Below, in pieces: positions 18,359-28,007 of a stretch of DNA of 64,000 nucleotides; within the stretch, counting starts at the first letter, position 1; each line of letters starts with the position of its first letter. The notes below the pieces were generated by a model. The model was not told the origin of the DNA. It made no database searches and saw nothing but the letters and a program-made list of their open reading frames with translations. A program made the translations under genes and the position numbers. The stretch lies in assembly GCA_025362495.1 (NCBI GenBank), contig JANYGI010000061.1:62001-126000 (forward strand), given 5' to 3'. The DNA is from Byssovorax sp. (GTDB lineage: Bacteria > Myxococcota_A > Polyangia > Polyangiales > Polyangiaceae).

Positions 18359-18609
18359 GCCTGCTCCTCTCGCGATCTTCCCCGCCCGAAAGAGCGTGGG
18401 CTTGCTCCACGCGCGATTTCCTCTCGCCGAAATTGCGCGTCGCTTGCTCCACGCGCGATTTTTGTTGACCTCGATGTGACGGGGCTTGCTCGTCTGGAGA
18501 ATCTCCGACCACGAAATTTTGTGGCGCGTGCTATCCGCGCGAACTCCTTCGAGGAAATCCTGCTGCGCCTGCTCCGCCCGGCCGAGTTGCGGGGCTCGTC
18601 GACGAAACC
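18359..18609. repeat. Degenerate ~42-bp tandem repeat array
   Basis: Units start at 18359, 18400, 18442, 18484, 18525 and 18567 (period 41-43). Each begins with a variant of GC(T/C)TGCTCC. Most then have (C)GCGCGA followed by T/A-rich bases, and units 1, 2 and 4 share a CCGAAA/ACGAAA block near position 30. Units 2 and 3 are identical over their first 20 bases; units 4-6 are more diverged but keep phase. The array fills most of the 329-base gap between the divergent genes at 18318(-) and 18648(+). No gene is seen in this gap. Confidence 0.65.
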
Positions 18610-18635
18610 GCTTCCAGGTTTGCAAAGCGGTGCCT

Positions 18636-18641
18636 TACGAT
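18636..18641 (+). promoter_or_regulatory. -10 element for the gene at 18648
   Basis: TACGAT, 6 nt before ATG 18648, with no Shine-Dalgarno. It predicts a leaderless transcript and supports this start over upstream in-frame ATG codons inside the repeat array. Confidence 0.4.
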
Positions 18642-18647
18642 TTGCGC

Positions 18648-19553
18648 ATGGCTGGAATTTCCACTGCGGACGACAAAACGGAATCCTTCGACAGCTTGCG
18701 CGGACGCTGGCGGTTCGCGCTCTCCCGCTTGAAGAGCGAACCCCATGCGGCGGCTTACGTCGCCGATTTCGTGGCTTTCGGGTCGAAGTGGGCGGCGGCA
18801 GACCACAAGGAGATGAGCAGGGAGGACGGCATCACCGACGCCGAGGCCGCGGCGGCGACGGCGGATGGGGGCCTTGATGGGCTCGGGCGGCGGGTGTCGG
18901 GCGCCCTCTTCGGCGGCAAGAAGGTGGATGCCACGCTGCCCGCGGCGCAGCCCTATTTCGGCGGCGTGGCGCCGTCGGAGTTCATGCGGCCGCAGCTCGG
19001 AAAGCAGCTCATCGGGATGACCGCGTGGCCGGCGCTGCTGAGCCAGGCGACGCAGCCGGCGCTGCTGGCGCTCGCGCCCGAGGCGGCGGCGGTGGTCCCC
19101 GCGGCCGAGACTGCGGCGAAGACGTTGATCGCGGCGATCGCGGACCGCGATCTGTTCGAAAACGGCGGGGAGCGGAAGGCGCTGTTCGATACGTTCAACG
19201 CGCTCTCGGCGGCGGCGTACGGCGGGCTGAAGGCGTTCGTGCACAGCCACCCGGAGCTGGATTTGCCCGCGGGGTGGGCGGAGTCGTTCTTCCAGCAGGG
19301 CGTGGCGGCGTCCGCGCAGCCGAGGACGCTCGGGGCGGCGAACGCGCTGGTCGCGCGGCTCGAGCAAAAGCTCGGCAAAGCGAAGGCCGTGCAGTCGGAG
19401 CTGGCGGAGAAGGAAGCCGGGCGGGAGGCGCAGGGGAAGGCGTACGAGGCGGCCCTTGCCGGGGAGGCGGCGGCGCGGAAGGCGGAGGCCGAGGCGAAGA
19501 AGGCGCGGAAGGCCGCGGAGGCCGAGGCGAAGAAGGCGAAGCCGAAGAAGTAG
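18648..19553 (+). CDS. Hypothetical protein with Ala/Lys/Glu-rich coiled-coil tail
   Basis: 301 residues. The first ~230 residues are helical with many Ala and a central hydrophobic segment (about 130-165). The last ~65 form a highly charged Ala/Glu/Lys heptad-like region ending in Lys-Pro-Lys-Lys, typical of a coiled coil or nucleic-acid-binding tail. There is no signal peptide. I do not recognise the family. The gene is followed by a strong hairpin at 19625-19652, so it is probably a single unit. Confidence 0.6.
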   Translation: MAGISTADDKTESFDSLRGRWRFALSRLKSEPHAAAYVADFVAFGSKWAAADHKEMSREDGITDAEAAAATADGGLDGLGRRVSGALFGGKKVDATLPAAQPYFGGVAPSEFMRPQLGKQLIGMTAWPALLSQATQPALLALAPEAAAVVPAAETAAKTLIAAIADRDLFENGGERKALFDTFNALSAAAYGGLKAFVHSHPELDLPAGWAESFFQQGVAASAQPRTLGAANALVARLEQKLGKAKAVQSELAEKEAGREAQGKAYEAALAGEAAARKAEAEAKKARKAAEAEAKKAKPKK

Positions 19554-19624
19554 TGCCGGACTGCTGCGCGCGGATGCGACGGAGCGATCGGAAAAATTCG
19601 CGATTTCCGGCATCCGCGAGCTGG

Positions 19625-19652
19625 TGCGCCGCGGGCTCCGCCCCGCGGCGCA
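19625..19652 (+). terminator. Hairpin terminator after the Ala/Lys-rich gene
   Basis: A perfect 11-bp inverted repeat (19625-19635 with 19642-19652) with a 6-nt loop. There is no U-tract after it, so it may be a weak intrinsic terminator or an RNA 3'-end stabiliser. Confidence 0.45.
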
Positions 19653-19684
19653 GATGAAACGGTGACCGCAGCCAGCGGTGACAA

Positions 19685-19690
19685 TAGACT
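19685..19690 (+). promoter_or_regulatory. -10 element for the AAA ATPase gene
   Basis: TAGACT, 5 nt before ATG 19696. It supports 19696 over the earlier in-frame start at 19678, which would lie upstream of the promoter. Confidence 0.35.
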
Positions 19691-19695
19691 CAGGT

Positions 19696-20841
19696 ATGTC
19701 GCCTCCGACGGCCCTCCTTGTGTCTCGTTACCGCGCCTTTGCTGGCGACGAGACGCTGCCCTTGCGGCCCCTCACGCTGCTGTACGGTCGCAACAACTCC
19801 GGCAAGAGCGCGCTTTCGCGCGCGCTTGCCATTGTTGGCGCGTCGGTCGCGGAGGACGCCCCCAGCGCGCTCGTCGTTCCGTCGGAGATCCTCCGCAACG
19901 GGAGCTTCAAGGACCTGGCCTGGCAGGGAGACGCGGGCGACTACTCGTTCACCCTTGGCCTGCGCTGGGACGCAGGGGAATTGCGAGAAGCTCGCTACAC
20001 ACTCGATGGGGGCCCGGGCCGGCCAACGTACGTGAAGGAACTGGTGCTCAGCGGTGAGGGAGGCAAGGTCTTGTGGTCCGGGCTCGCGCCTCCTCCGCCA
20101 CGTCTCCTGCGCGCACAAAGCGATCACGGCGGCAGCGAGCTGCGCCTGGTCGGGCTGATCCCACAAGACACCCAGGTTCCTGCTTTGCAATCGTTGCGTG
20201 CGCGGATGGTGGCTCTTCGCGGCCGCGTGCAGTGGCTAGACGGTGTTCGTGCTCGACCTGAGCGCGATATCAAGCGCACCGGGACGGCGCCGACCCAATT
20301 GACCTCGAACGGGTCCAACACGGCTCAGTTTCTCGTCGAGAGGCCAGATCTGGTGGAGGCGGTGGGGCAGTTTTACGCTTCCCTCAATCCTGCTCGCGAT
20401 CTGGAGGTCAAGGAGGTGCTGGATATCGGCCATCAGATCACGTTGAATCCCAGGAATCGAGCGAGCTTCAGAATCGATCTCGTCGATACCGGCGAGGGCA
20501 TGGCGCAGGTGCTCCCTGTGCTGGTCGCCGCGACGTTGGCGGCGCGCGAGGGAGCAGGTGGCTTGCTCGCCATGGAAGCGCCGGAGAGTCACCTCCATGA
20601 GCGAGAACGAGTAGTGCGGCGCGAAACCAGGCCCATGCGCCGCGACCTGGCACCCTGTCTCTCTCTCGGTTCGGTAGCCTGGCGCCAGGTTAACGCCTAT
20701 GCCCCCGGCTCCCCCATCGCCGCGATCCGCTCCAAGCACACCCGCTCCACCCGATCGCGCAGATCCCGCACCCACCCCGCGATCACCGCCAGCTCCTCCG
20801 CCGTGATCACATACTTGCTGCTGTACCGCGCGTCGACATAA
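19696..20841 (+). CDS. AAA-family (OLD/SMC-like) ATPase, 3'-truncated
   Basis: The open frame encodes 381 residues, but only about the first 300 look native. Walker A is Gly-Arg-Asn-Asn-Ser-Gly-Lys-Ser (about residues 31-38). An ABC-like Gly-Glu-Gly-Met-Ala-Gln-Val-Leu-Pro segment and the Walker B stretch Leu-Leu-Ala-Met-Glu-Ala-Pro-Glu-Ser-His-Leu-His follow near 275-300. In OLD-like and DUF3696-type ATPases the protein continues with a conserved helix and D-loop region. Here it switches after His-Leu-His (about 20600) to Arg-rich sequence that runs antisense into the next gene. The 3' end has probably been lost by rearrangement. Such ATPases often belong to defence modules. Confidence 0.65.
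   Translation: MSPPTALLVSRYRAFAGDETLPLRPLTLLYGRNNSGKSALSRALAIVGASVAEDAPSALVVPSEILRNGSFKDLAWQGDAGDYSFTLGLRWDAGELREARYTLDGGPGRPTYVKELVLSGEGGKVLWSGLAPPPPRLLRAQSDHGGSELRLVGLIPQDTQVPALQSLRARMVALRGRVQWLDGVRARPERDIKRTGTAPTQLTSNGSNTAQFLVERPDLVEAVGQFYASLNPARDLEVKEVLDIGHQITLNPRNRASFRIDLVDTGEGMAQVLPVLVAATLAAREGAGGLLAMEAPESHLHERERVVRRETRPMRRDLAPCLSLGSVAWRQVNAYAPGSPIAAIRSKHTRSTRSRRSRTHPAITASSSAVITYLLLYRAST
20678..20689. other. 12-bp perfect palindrome at the ATPase/HEPN gene junction
   Basis: CCTGGCGCCAGG reads the same on both strands. It lies between the last native part of the truncated ATPase and the stop codon of the MNT-HEPN gene (20697). It could mark a junction or be a small bidirectional hairpin. 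Confidence 0.35.
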
Positions 20842-21551
20842 GCCTTCTTCAGCAGCTTGAAGAGCCGCTCTTCCTCCGATGTCCCGTGAGGAAACACGTT
20901 GCGCAGCTCCGGGTGCAAATCCGCCGCGCGCTTGCCGAGGACTTCGAGGTTGTGAGTCTTTGGCTTGTACGCCGTGAGCACGAGGAGGACGCAGTGATAG
21001 TACCGCTCCGTGGCCTGATGGAGCTCGAAGGCCGCCTCCTTGCAATATCCCTTCGCGAGACCGAACTCGAACATCTCGTAGAAGCGACCGGCGCTCTTGA
21101 ACCACTCCTCGAACCAGACCCGAGCCTGCGCGCTCCGCTCCTCCCGCGTCCGCTCCTTGGCCTCGGCGAGCTGGAACTTCCCCGAATCGTGGAGCATGAT
21201 CCCCTCCTTCTTGACGTCGCTGAAAAAGTAGAACCCCTTCTCGAGCTGCTCGTTCACGTCCTTGATGTCGTGCACGATCAGTGACAGCTCCGTCGGCGCC
21301 GCGATCTTCTGCGCCCGGTCCTCGATCTTCGCCCAGAGATCGAGCTTGTCGACCAGCGACGGGCTCTTCACGATCACCAGCACATCGAAGTCGCTGAAGT
21401 AGTCGCCCACGGGATCCGCCACCCAGTCCCCGCGGGCGTGGCTGCCGAACAGCACGATCATCTCCACCTTTGCCTCGGCGCGGATGAGCTCGGTGAGCCC
21501 TTGGAGCTGGCGTTGCTTCTTGGGCGGGAGGTGGTCGAGGGTGTCTTTCAT
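20697..21551 (-). CDS. Single-chain nucleotidyltransferase (MNT)-HEPN protein
   Basis: 284 residues. The N-terminal domain (about 20-125) has the polymerase-beta-fold motif Gly-Ser-His-Ala-Arg-Gly-Asp with a second acidic motif Ser-Asp-Phe-Asp-Val-Leu-Val, expected to bind metal and NTP. The C-terminal domain (about 140-275) is a HEPN-type helical bundle with Leu-His-Gln-Ala-Thr-Glu-Arg-Tyr-Tyr-His and Ala-Tyr-Val-Asp-Ala-Arg-Tyr; an Arg-x4-His (Arg-Ala-Ala-Asp-Leu-His) is a candidate RNase motif. In MntA-HepT toxin-antitoxin pairs these domains are separate proteins and MNT adenylylates HEPN; here they are fused. TATACT at 21568-21573 is a good -10. Confidence 0.8.
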   Translation of the reverse strand: MKDTLDHLPPKKQRQLQGLTELIRAEAKVEMIVLFGSHARGDWVADPVGDYFSDFDVLVIVKSPSLVDKLDLWAKIEDRAQKIAAPTELSLIVHDIKDVNEQLEKGFYFFSDVKKEGIMLHDSGKFQLAEAKERTREERSAQARVWFEEWFKSAGRFYEMFEFGLAKGYCKEAAFELHQATERYYHCVLLVLTAYKPKTHNLEVLGKRAADLHPELRNVFPHGTSEEERLFKLLKKAYVDARYSSKYVITAEELAVIAGWVRDLRDRVERVCLERIAAMGEPGA

Positions 21552-21567
21552 GGCCTTGGAGCCGGCG

Positions 21568-21573
21568 AGTATA
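21568..21573 (-). promoter_or_regulatory. -10 element of the MNT-HEPN gene
   Basis: On the minus strand this reads TATACT, 16 nt before ATG 21551. No clear -35 or Shine-Dalgarno was identified. Confidence 0.45.
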
Positions 21574-21682
21574 TGCCGACGCGAGCGCGGGATCGGTCAC
21601 CCGGTCATCCGGTCACGCGGTGAGCTGGAACCGAGCAATTTCTCCGGCCTGGCGAAAGCTCCGCAGCGCGCCGCGGATCGGC

Positions 21683-21688
21683 TAGATC
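21683..21688 (+). promoter_or_regulatory. -10-like element for the gene at 21695
   Basis: TAGATC, 6 nt before ATG 21695, with no Shine-Dalgarno; probably leaderless. Confidence 0.35.
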
Positions 21689-21694
21689 GGATCG

Positions 21695-22393
21695 ATGTCG
21701 ATCGACGCCGTCGCTCTGTTTCGCCCGAAAAATCTCGCCGCGCTCCGCCCGTATCTCGATCTCGACGAGGACAGCGAGGAGAGCAACGGCCTCTACGCCG
21801 AGGCGCTCGACGACGGCTCCCTGCTCGTTCACACGTTTCAATCGTACGCGGCGTTCGCAGAGAGCCCGATCGAGGGGCGCGCGTGGCTCGCGCAGTTCGG
21901 CGCCGATCTCCCGCAGGTCCATGAGGATCCGCGCGGGCTGCTCTTCTTCCCCGACGTCGCCGAGCCGAGCGGGCGCACCTACGACGCCGTGGTGGCCGAG
22001 GTCGGTGCGGCCGGCGTGTGGATCCCGGCGACCGCGCTGACGGCCGACGAGGCGCACGCGCGCGAGGCTCAGCTCGTCGTCGGCGTCGCCGAGATCCAGC
22101 AGGGCGACGCGCTGCCGCCGCTCGACATGGCGGGGCTCCCGGCGATGGCGCAGCAGCTCTTCGCGTCGATGAACCTCGGATCGCCCGACGGGCCGACGGA
22201 CATCAACCAGATCATGGCCGCGCTGCAGAAGCAGCTGATGGGCGCGATGGGCGACGCGATGGGCGCGAGCGGCGCGGACCTCGACGCCGAGTTTCCGGGC
22301 GACGAGGACGACGAGGAAGACGAGCTCGATCCGCTCGACGCCGCGAAGCAGGCGACCCTGCGCAAGCTCCTCGGCCCGAGTTCGAACGAGTGA
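21695..22393 (+). CDS. Acidic hypothetical protein
   Basis: 232 residues, no signal peptide. The first ~140 residues form an alpha/beta region with Phe-Arg-Pro-Lys-Asn near the start. A Met/Gln/Ala-rich helix follows (about 155-190), then a very acidic Asp/Glu cluster (about 200-212) and a short basic tail. Low isoelectric point and small size suggest a cytoplasmic protein. Family not recognised. It is convergent with the PPC-domain gene, with a hairpin between them. Confidence 0.6.
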   Translation: MSIDAVALFRPKNLAALRPYLDLDEDSEESNGLYAEALDDGSLLVHTFQSYAAFAESPIEGRAWLAQFGADLPQVHEDPRGLLFFPDVAEPSGRTYDAVVAEVGAAGVWIPATALTADEAHAREAQLVVGVAEIQQGDALPPLDMAGLPAMAQQLFASMNLGSPDGPTDINQIMAALQKQLMGAMGDAMGASGADLDAEFPGDEDDEEDELDPLDAAKQATLRKLLGPSSNE

Positions 22394-22403
22394 CGCGTGG
22401 AGA

Positions 22404-22429
22404 AGCGCGGCGCCCGTGAGCGCCGCGCT
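22404..22429. terminator. Bidirectional hairpin terminator
   Basis: Perfect 10-bp stem (22404-22413 with 22420-22429) and a 6-nt loop, exactly in the 41-bp gap between convergent genes ending at 22393 and 22435. Confidence 0.6.
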
Positions 22430-22434
22430 CGCGA

Positions 22435-23435
22435 TCAGTTCTTGCGGCCGAGCATGAAGTGCCGCCGCCCGTCCGGCAGGATCGTCGGATCGGCGATCTT
22501 CAGCATCGCGAGGGCGACCTCGCGCACGCGGCCGTCCTTGTCCTGACGGAGGCGAATGCGATCGCCGTCGGAGCTGATCACCGTGCACTCGCCGAAGTGG
22601 AAGTGCGCGACGGAGTCCCCGATCTCGGGGTACGCGTCCATCTGCTCTTGTTTGGGCGCGCGGTTCGGCCGCGTGAGGATCGTCGGCGCCTCGGCCGGCG
22701 CGGCCGTCGACGTGCCGTAGTGGAGCGCCGCGCGAGCCGCGTCGGTCTTCGGCGGGGACGAGGCCTGGGGGGCGGCGCGCATCGGCGCGGCCGGCGGCGG
22801 CGGCTCGACGCGGGGGGGAGCCGCGGGCAGCTCGATCCGCGCCGGCGGCGCCTCGGCGCGCACCGGCGCTTCGAGACGGATCGGAGCTTCAGCGCGAGGC
22901 GGCGGCGCCTCGACGCGAGCCGACGGCGGCTCCGCAGCAGGCTGCGCAGGGGCCTCGATGCGAGCGGGCGCCGAGGACGAGAGCGGCGCGGAGAGCTTGC
23001 GCCCCGAGAGCTTCGCGAGGCCGGTGCGCTCGTCGATCGCGCGCGCGAGCGTGACATCGTCGAAAGCCGTGACGCTGAGCTCGATCGCGAAGGCGCGGGC
23101 CCAGACGAGCTGGCCGGCGATGATCTCGTTGCCGGCGTCCGTCTCGCGCGCGAGCGTGACGGTGAGGTGCAGATCGAGGGCGCCGCTCTCGATCGCAGCG
23201 TTGCCGATGAGCGAGACCAGCGTGGTCGGCGTCTCGATGCGACGGGTCGGCCCCCAGGTGCGCGTCACCTGATCGAAGACGGCGATCTCGGCGGCCTCGA
23301 GCGAGCCCGTGCCGATGATCCACGCGGAGCGGGCCTCGGCCTCGCCCAGCGCGCGGATCAACCCGACCGGGAGCTCTTCTCCCCGGTCCATCGCGATGAT
23401 CAGCGTGCGGGTGCGGTTCGATTCCTGGACGTTCA

Positions 23436-23436
<1 letters not shown>
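22435..23436 (-). CDS. PPC (DUF296) domain protein with Pro/Ala linker and extra C-terminal domain
   Basis: 333 residues. The first ~130 form the PPC/DUF296 fold, recognisable by Asp-Arg-Gly-Glu-Glu-Leu-Pro, Ile-Gly-Thr-Gly-Ser-Leu, Leu-Ile-Gly-Asn-Ala-Ala and Leu-His-Leu. A long Pro/Ala/Arg/Glu linker (about 150-255) has repeated Glu-Ala-Pro-x-Arg. A small C-terminal beta domain (about 272-325) begins Gly-Asp-Ser-Val-Ala-His-Phe-His-Phe-Gly-Glu. Its start overlaps the stop of the OmpA-family gene (TGATG), so the two form an operon. Bacterial PPC proteins are mostly uncharacterised; plant members bind AT-rich DNA. Metal or ligand binding is possible here. Confidence 0.7.
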
Positions 23437-25481
<2,045 letters not shown>

Positions 25482-25614
25482 CGCGGCGTGCTCTACACCC
25501 GCTGCGGGCAGGCTCGGAAGCTCATTCGTCCGGCGCGGAGAAACACGCCCGGGAGGCGGCGATTTACCTGGGTGCTTGCTCGCGCCGACGCGCCAACGTA
25601 CGTCGCCGCCGCTC

Positions 25615-26244
25615 ATGATCGACCCTCTTCATCCGCTCCTTCTCGGCTCGGCGTCGCCTCGGCGGCGCGAGATCCTCGCCACGCTCGGCCTGCCGCTCGT
25701 GGTGATCCCCGCCGTCGTCGACGAGTCGGTCTTGCGTGGAGAAGAAGCTCTTCCGTACCTCGCGCGCGTCGCGGCGATGAAGCTCGCGGCGACCGGCGCG
25801 CGGCCTGAAGCGGCGAGCGCGGGCGCCGTGCTGGTGGCCGACACGACGGTGATCCTCGACGCGCAGATCCTGGGCAAGCCGGCCGATGAAGCCGAGGCGC
25901 GAGCGATGCTGCGCGCGCTCTCCGGCCGCGCCCACCAGGTCTCGACGCGCTTCGCGATCTCCGGCCCCGACGCGCCGACGCGCCCGCTCCACGAGGAGAC
26001 GGTGAGCACCCAGGTGTTCTTCCGCGCGCTCGACGAGGCGGAGATCGAAGGCTACGCGGCGACGGGCGAGGGCCTCGACAAGGCGGGCGGCTACGCGGTG
26101 CAAGGCCTCGGATCGTTCGCCGTGGCGCGCCTCGAAGGCTCGTACGCCAATGTCGTCGGCTTGCCCGCGTGCGAGGTGGTGAGCGCGCTGCGGAAGCTCG
26201 GGCTGCTCGCGACGTTCCCGCTCGCGGCGCGGCGCTCGGCGTGA
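25615..26244 (+). CDS. maf: Maf-family nucleoside triphosphate pyrophosphatase
   Basis: 209 residues, normal for the family. The N-terminal signature Leu-Gly-Ser-Ala-Ser-Pro-Arg-Arg is followed by the catalytic Asp-Thr-Thr-Val and Leu-Gly-Lys-Pro, then Leu-Ser-Gly-Arg-Ala-His-Gln-Val and, near the end, Gly-Tyr-Ala-Val-Gln-Gly-Leu-Gly with Asn-Val-Val-Gly-Leu-Pro. Maf proteins hydrolyse non-canonical or modified dNTP/NTPs to monophosphates (house-cleaning) and are linked to septum inhibition. Cytoplasmic. The stop overlaps the GTG start of the glycosyltransferase gene (GTGA), so the two are co-translated. Confidence 0.9.
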   Translation: MIDPLHPLLLGSASPRRREILATLGLPLVVIPAVVDESVLRGEEALPYLARVAAMKLAATGARPEAASAGAVLVADTTVILDAQILGKPADEAEARAMLRALSGRAHQVSTRFAISGPDAPTRPLHEETVSTQVFFRALDEAEIEGYAATGEGLDKAGGYAVQGLGSFAVARLEGSYANVVGLPACEVVSALRKLGLLATFPLAARRSA

Positions 26245-27626
26245 TCGTGGAGGCGCCCGCGTCTCGCAGCGACGCGCGCTGGGTCACCGCGCTCGCGCTC
26301 GAGGTGCGCCTCGCCGTGGTGATCTGGGCGGCGTCGCGCTTCCCGCCGACGGCGGATGGAACCTATTACCAGCGCATCGCCGAGCGCATCGCCCAGGGCC
26401 TCGGCTACACGTGGCTCTGGCCTGACGGCGCGGTGACGTACGCCGCGCACTACCCGATCGGCTACCCCGGCGCGGTGGGCGCGATCTACGCGCTCGTGGG
26501 GCCGCACCCGTGGGCGGCGATGGTCCTCAACGCCGTGCTCGGCGCGCTCGCCGCGTACGCCGCGCATCGCCTGGCTGCGCGCTCGGGATCGCGCGCGATC
26601 GCGCTCGTCGCCGGGCTGCTCGTCGCGCTGCACCCGGGCCTCGTCGCGTACACGCCGGCGCTGATGACCGAGGGCGTCGTCGCCTCGCTCCTGGTGATCG
26701 CCGCGGCCGTCGCGGCCTCCACGCGCGATCGAAATGGCTCGCGCTGGCCAGGCCTCGCGCTCCTCGGCGTCGTCCTCGGCGCGGCGACGCTGGTGCGCCC
26801 GCAGTCGCTGGTGCTCGCGCCGCTCTTCGCCGCGCTCGCCATCGACGGCGGCCTGCGGCGTCGCGCGATCGCCGCAGCCTTCGCCACGATGATCGCGCTC
26901 GCGGTGTGCGCGCCGTGGACCGCGCGCAACTGCGTACGGATGAAGCGCTGCGCCCTCGTGAGCGTCAACGGCGGGTGGAACTTGCTCATCGGCGCCGACG
27001 CCGCGTCGACGGGCGCGTGGTCGCCGGTGCAGGTCCCCGACGCCTGCCGCGAGGTCTACGACGAGGCCGAGAAAGATCGCTGCTTCGGCCGCGCCGCGCA
27101 GGGCTACATCGCCGAGCACCCGCTGGCGTGGGTCGGCCTCGCGCCGAAGAAGCTCGCCGCGACGTTCGACTACGCGGGCGCGGCCGGATGGTATCTCCAC
27201 GCCTCGAACGCCGAGGCGTTCCCCGATCGCGCCAAGGTCGCGCTGGGCGCGGTGGAGACGCTGTTCGAACGTGTCGTGCTGGTCCTCGCGCTGGTGGGCA
27301 TGGCGCGCCGCCCGGGCCTCGACGAGCCGCGTCGTCGTCGGATCGCGCGCGTCGTCGTCACGCTCGTCGGCGTCGCCTTCGCGCTGACGCTCCACGCCTG
27401 GGTCGGCTACGCGGCCCTCGTCGTCGCGGCGATCCTCCACGGCCGGGCGCTCCTGCGCGGGCCGGTGCTCGTCAGCGCGACCGCCGCGACCGTGGCGGCG
27501 ACGGTGGCCACGCACGCCGTGTTCTTCGGGGCCGGGCGTTACTCGCTCGTGGTGTTCCCCCTCGTCTCGGCGCTCGCGGCCCTCGCGTTCACCCCGACTC
27601 GCACGACGACGTCACCGCGTCTTTGA
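26241..27626 (+). CDS. Polytopic GT39/ArnT-like glycosyltransferase
   Basis: 461 residues with about ten hydrophobic helices. The first periplasmic loop contains Ala-Asp-Gly-Thr-Tyr-Tyr followed by a His-Tyr-Pro-Ile-Gly-Tyr-Pro motif. This is the layout of PMT/GT39 and ArnT-like enzymes, where an acidic residue in that loop is catalytic and the donor is a polyprenyl-phosphate sugar. It likely transfers a sugar to protein or lipid at the periplasmic face; the acceptor is unknown. The GTG start at 26241 overlaps the Maf stop. The second half has a charged loop with several Cys (about 215-290). Confidence 0.75.
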   Translation: MIVEAPASRSDARWVTALALEVRLAVVIWAASRFPPTADGTYYQRIAERIAQGLGYTWLWPDGAVTYAAHYPIGYPGAVGAIYALVGPHPWAAMVLNAVLGALAAYAAHRLAARSGSRAIALVAGLLVALHPGLVAYTPALMTEGVVASLLVIAAAVAASTRDRNGSRWPGLALLGVVLGAATLVRPQSLVLAPLFAALAIDGGLRRRAIAAAFATMIALAVCAPWTARNCVRMKRCALVSVNGGWNLLIGADAASTGAWSPVQVPDACREVYDEAEKDRCFGRAAQGYIAEHPLAWVGLAPKKLAATFDYAGAAGWYLHASNAEAFPDRAKVALGAVETLFERVVLVLALVGMARRPGLDEPRRRRIARVVVTLVGVAFALTLHAWVGYAALVVAAILHGRALLRGPVLVSATAATVAATVATHAVFFGAGRYSLVVFPLVSALAALAFTPTRTTTSPRL

Positions 27627-27652
27627 CAGGGCCGCGCCGGGCGGCCTATTCT
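27623..27652 (+). promoter_or_regulatory. Sigma-70-type promoter for the 87-residue protein gene
   Basis: TTGACA at 27623-27628 (perfect consensus, overlapping the preceding stop codon) and TATTCT at 27647-27652 with an 18-bp spacer. The predicted leader is about 35 nt and carries GGAGGAAAG at 27677-27685 ahead of ATG 27694. This is the best classical promoter in the window. Confidence 0.7.
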
Positions 27653-27693
27653 GCGCTGCGACTCGTTACCGTGGCGGTGGAGGAAAGACCGAG

Positions 27694-27957
27694 ATGGCCC
27701 TGATCGAGACTGAAGAGGCTGCTCGCCGGCTGGCGCGCGCCATCGCGAGCGATCTCTCGCTCTACAACGAAGAGAAGATCGTGCAGGGCATCCAGAGCGA
27801 CGACCTCTTCGCGAAGCTCGCCGAGGAGATCGAAGAAGGCCGCGCGCTCTACAAGAGCCGCGTCCAGCCCGACCTCTACCAGAAGAATTTCTACGACCGC
27901 GCCCTCGTCGACATCCTCGTGAAGTCGAAAGGTCACATCAAGTCGAAGATCTGGTAG
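27694..27957 (+). CDS. Small conserved hypothetical protein
   Basis: 87 residues, soluble, rich in Glu/Asp/Leu/Ile. It has a helical first half with Glu-Glu-Lys-Ile-Val-Gln-Gly-Ile and ends with Tyr-Asp-Arg-Ala-Leu-Val-Asp-Ile-Leu-Val and a Lys/Ser/Ile/Trp C-terminus. Similar short proteins occur in other myxobacteria as far as I recall; function is unknown. A consensus promoter and a strong Shine-Dalgarno suggest constitutive, fairly high expression. Confidence 0.75.
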   Translation: MALIETEEAARRLARAIASDLSLYNEEKIVQGIQSDDLFAKLAEEIEEGRALYKSRVQPDLYQKNFYDRALVDILVKSKGHIKSKIW

Positions 27958-27965
27958 CGCGCCCG

Positions 27966-28007
27966 GCGCCTGTCGGCCGGGGCCCGGAGCCCTACCGCGA
28001 CAGGCGC
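27966..28007. terminator. Inverted repeat between convergent genes
   Basis: A 10-bp perfect stem (27966-27975 with 27998-28007) enclosing a GC-rich 22-nt loop that can itself fold. It spans the gap between genes ending at 27957 and 27992 and extends into the last codons of rluD. Confidence 0.45.

Noticed and set aside
18359-18609. Possible CRISPR array
   Set aside because: The period is regular but the whole 42-bp unit is related, not just a repeat with unique spacers; units are degenerate and no cas gene is nearby.
23409-23422. GGTTCGATTCC, resembling a tRNA T-loop
   Set aside because: It lies in the first codons of the PPC-domain gene and no acceptor, D or anticodon stem can be formed around it.
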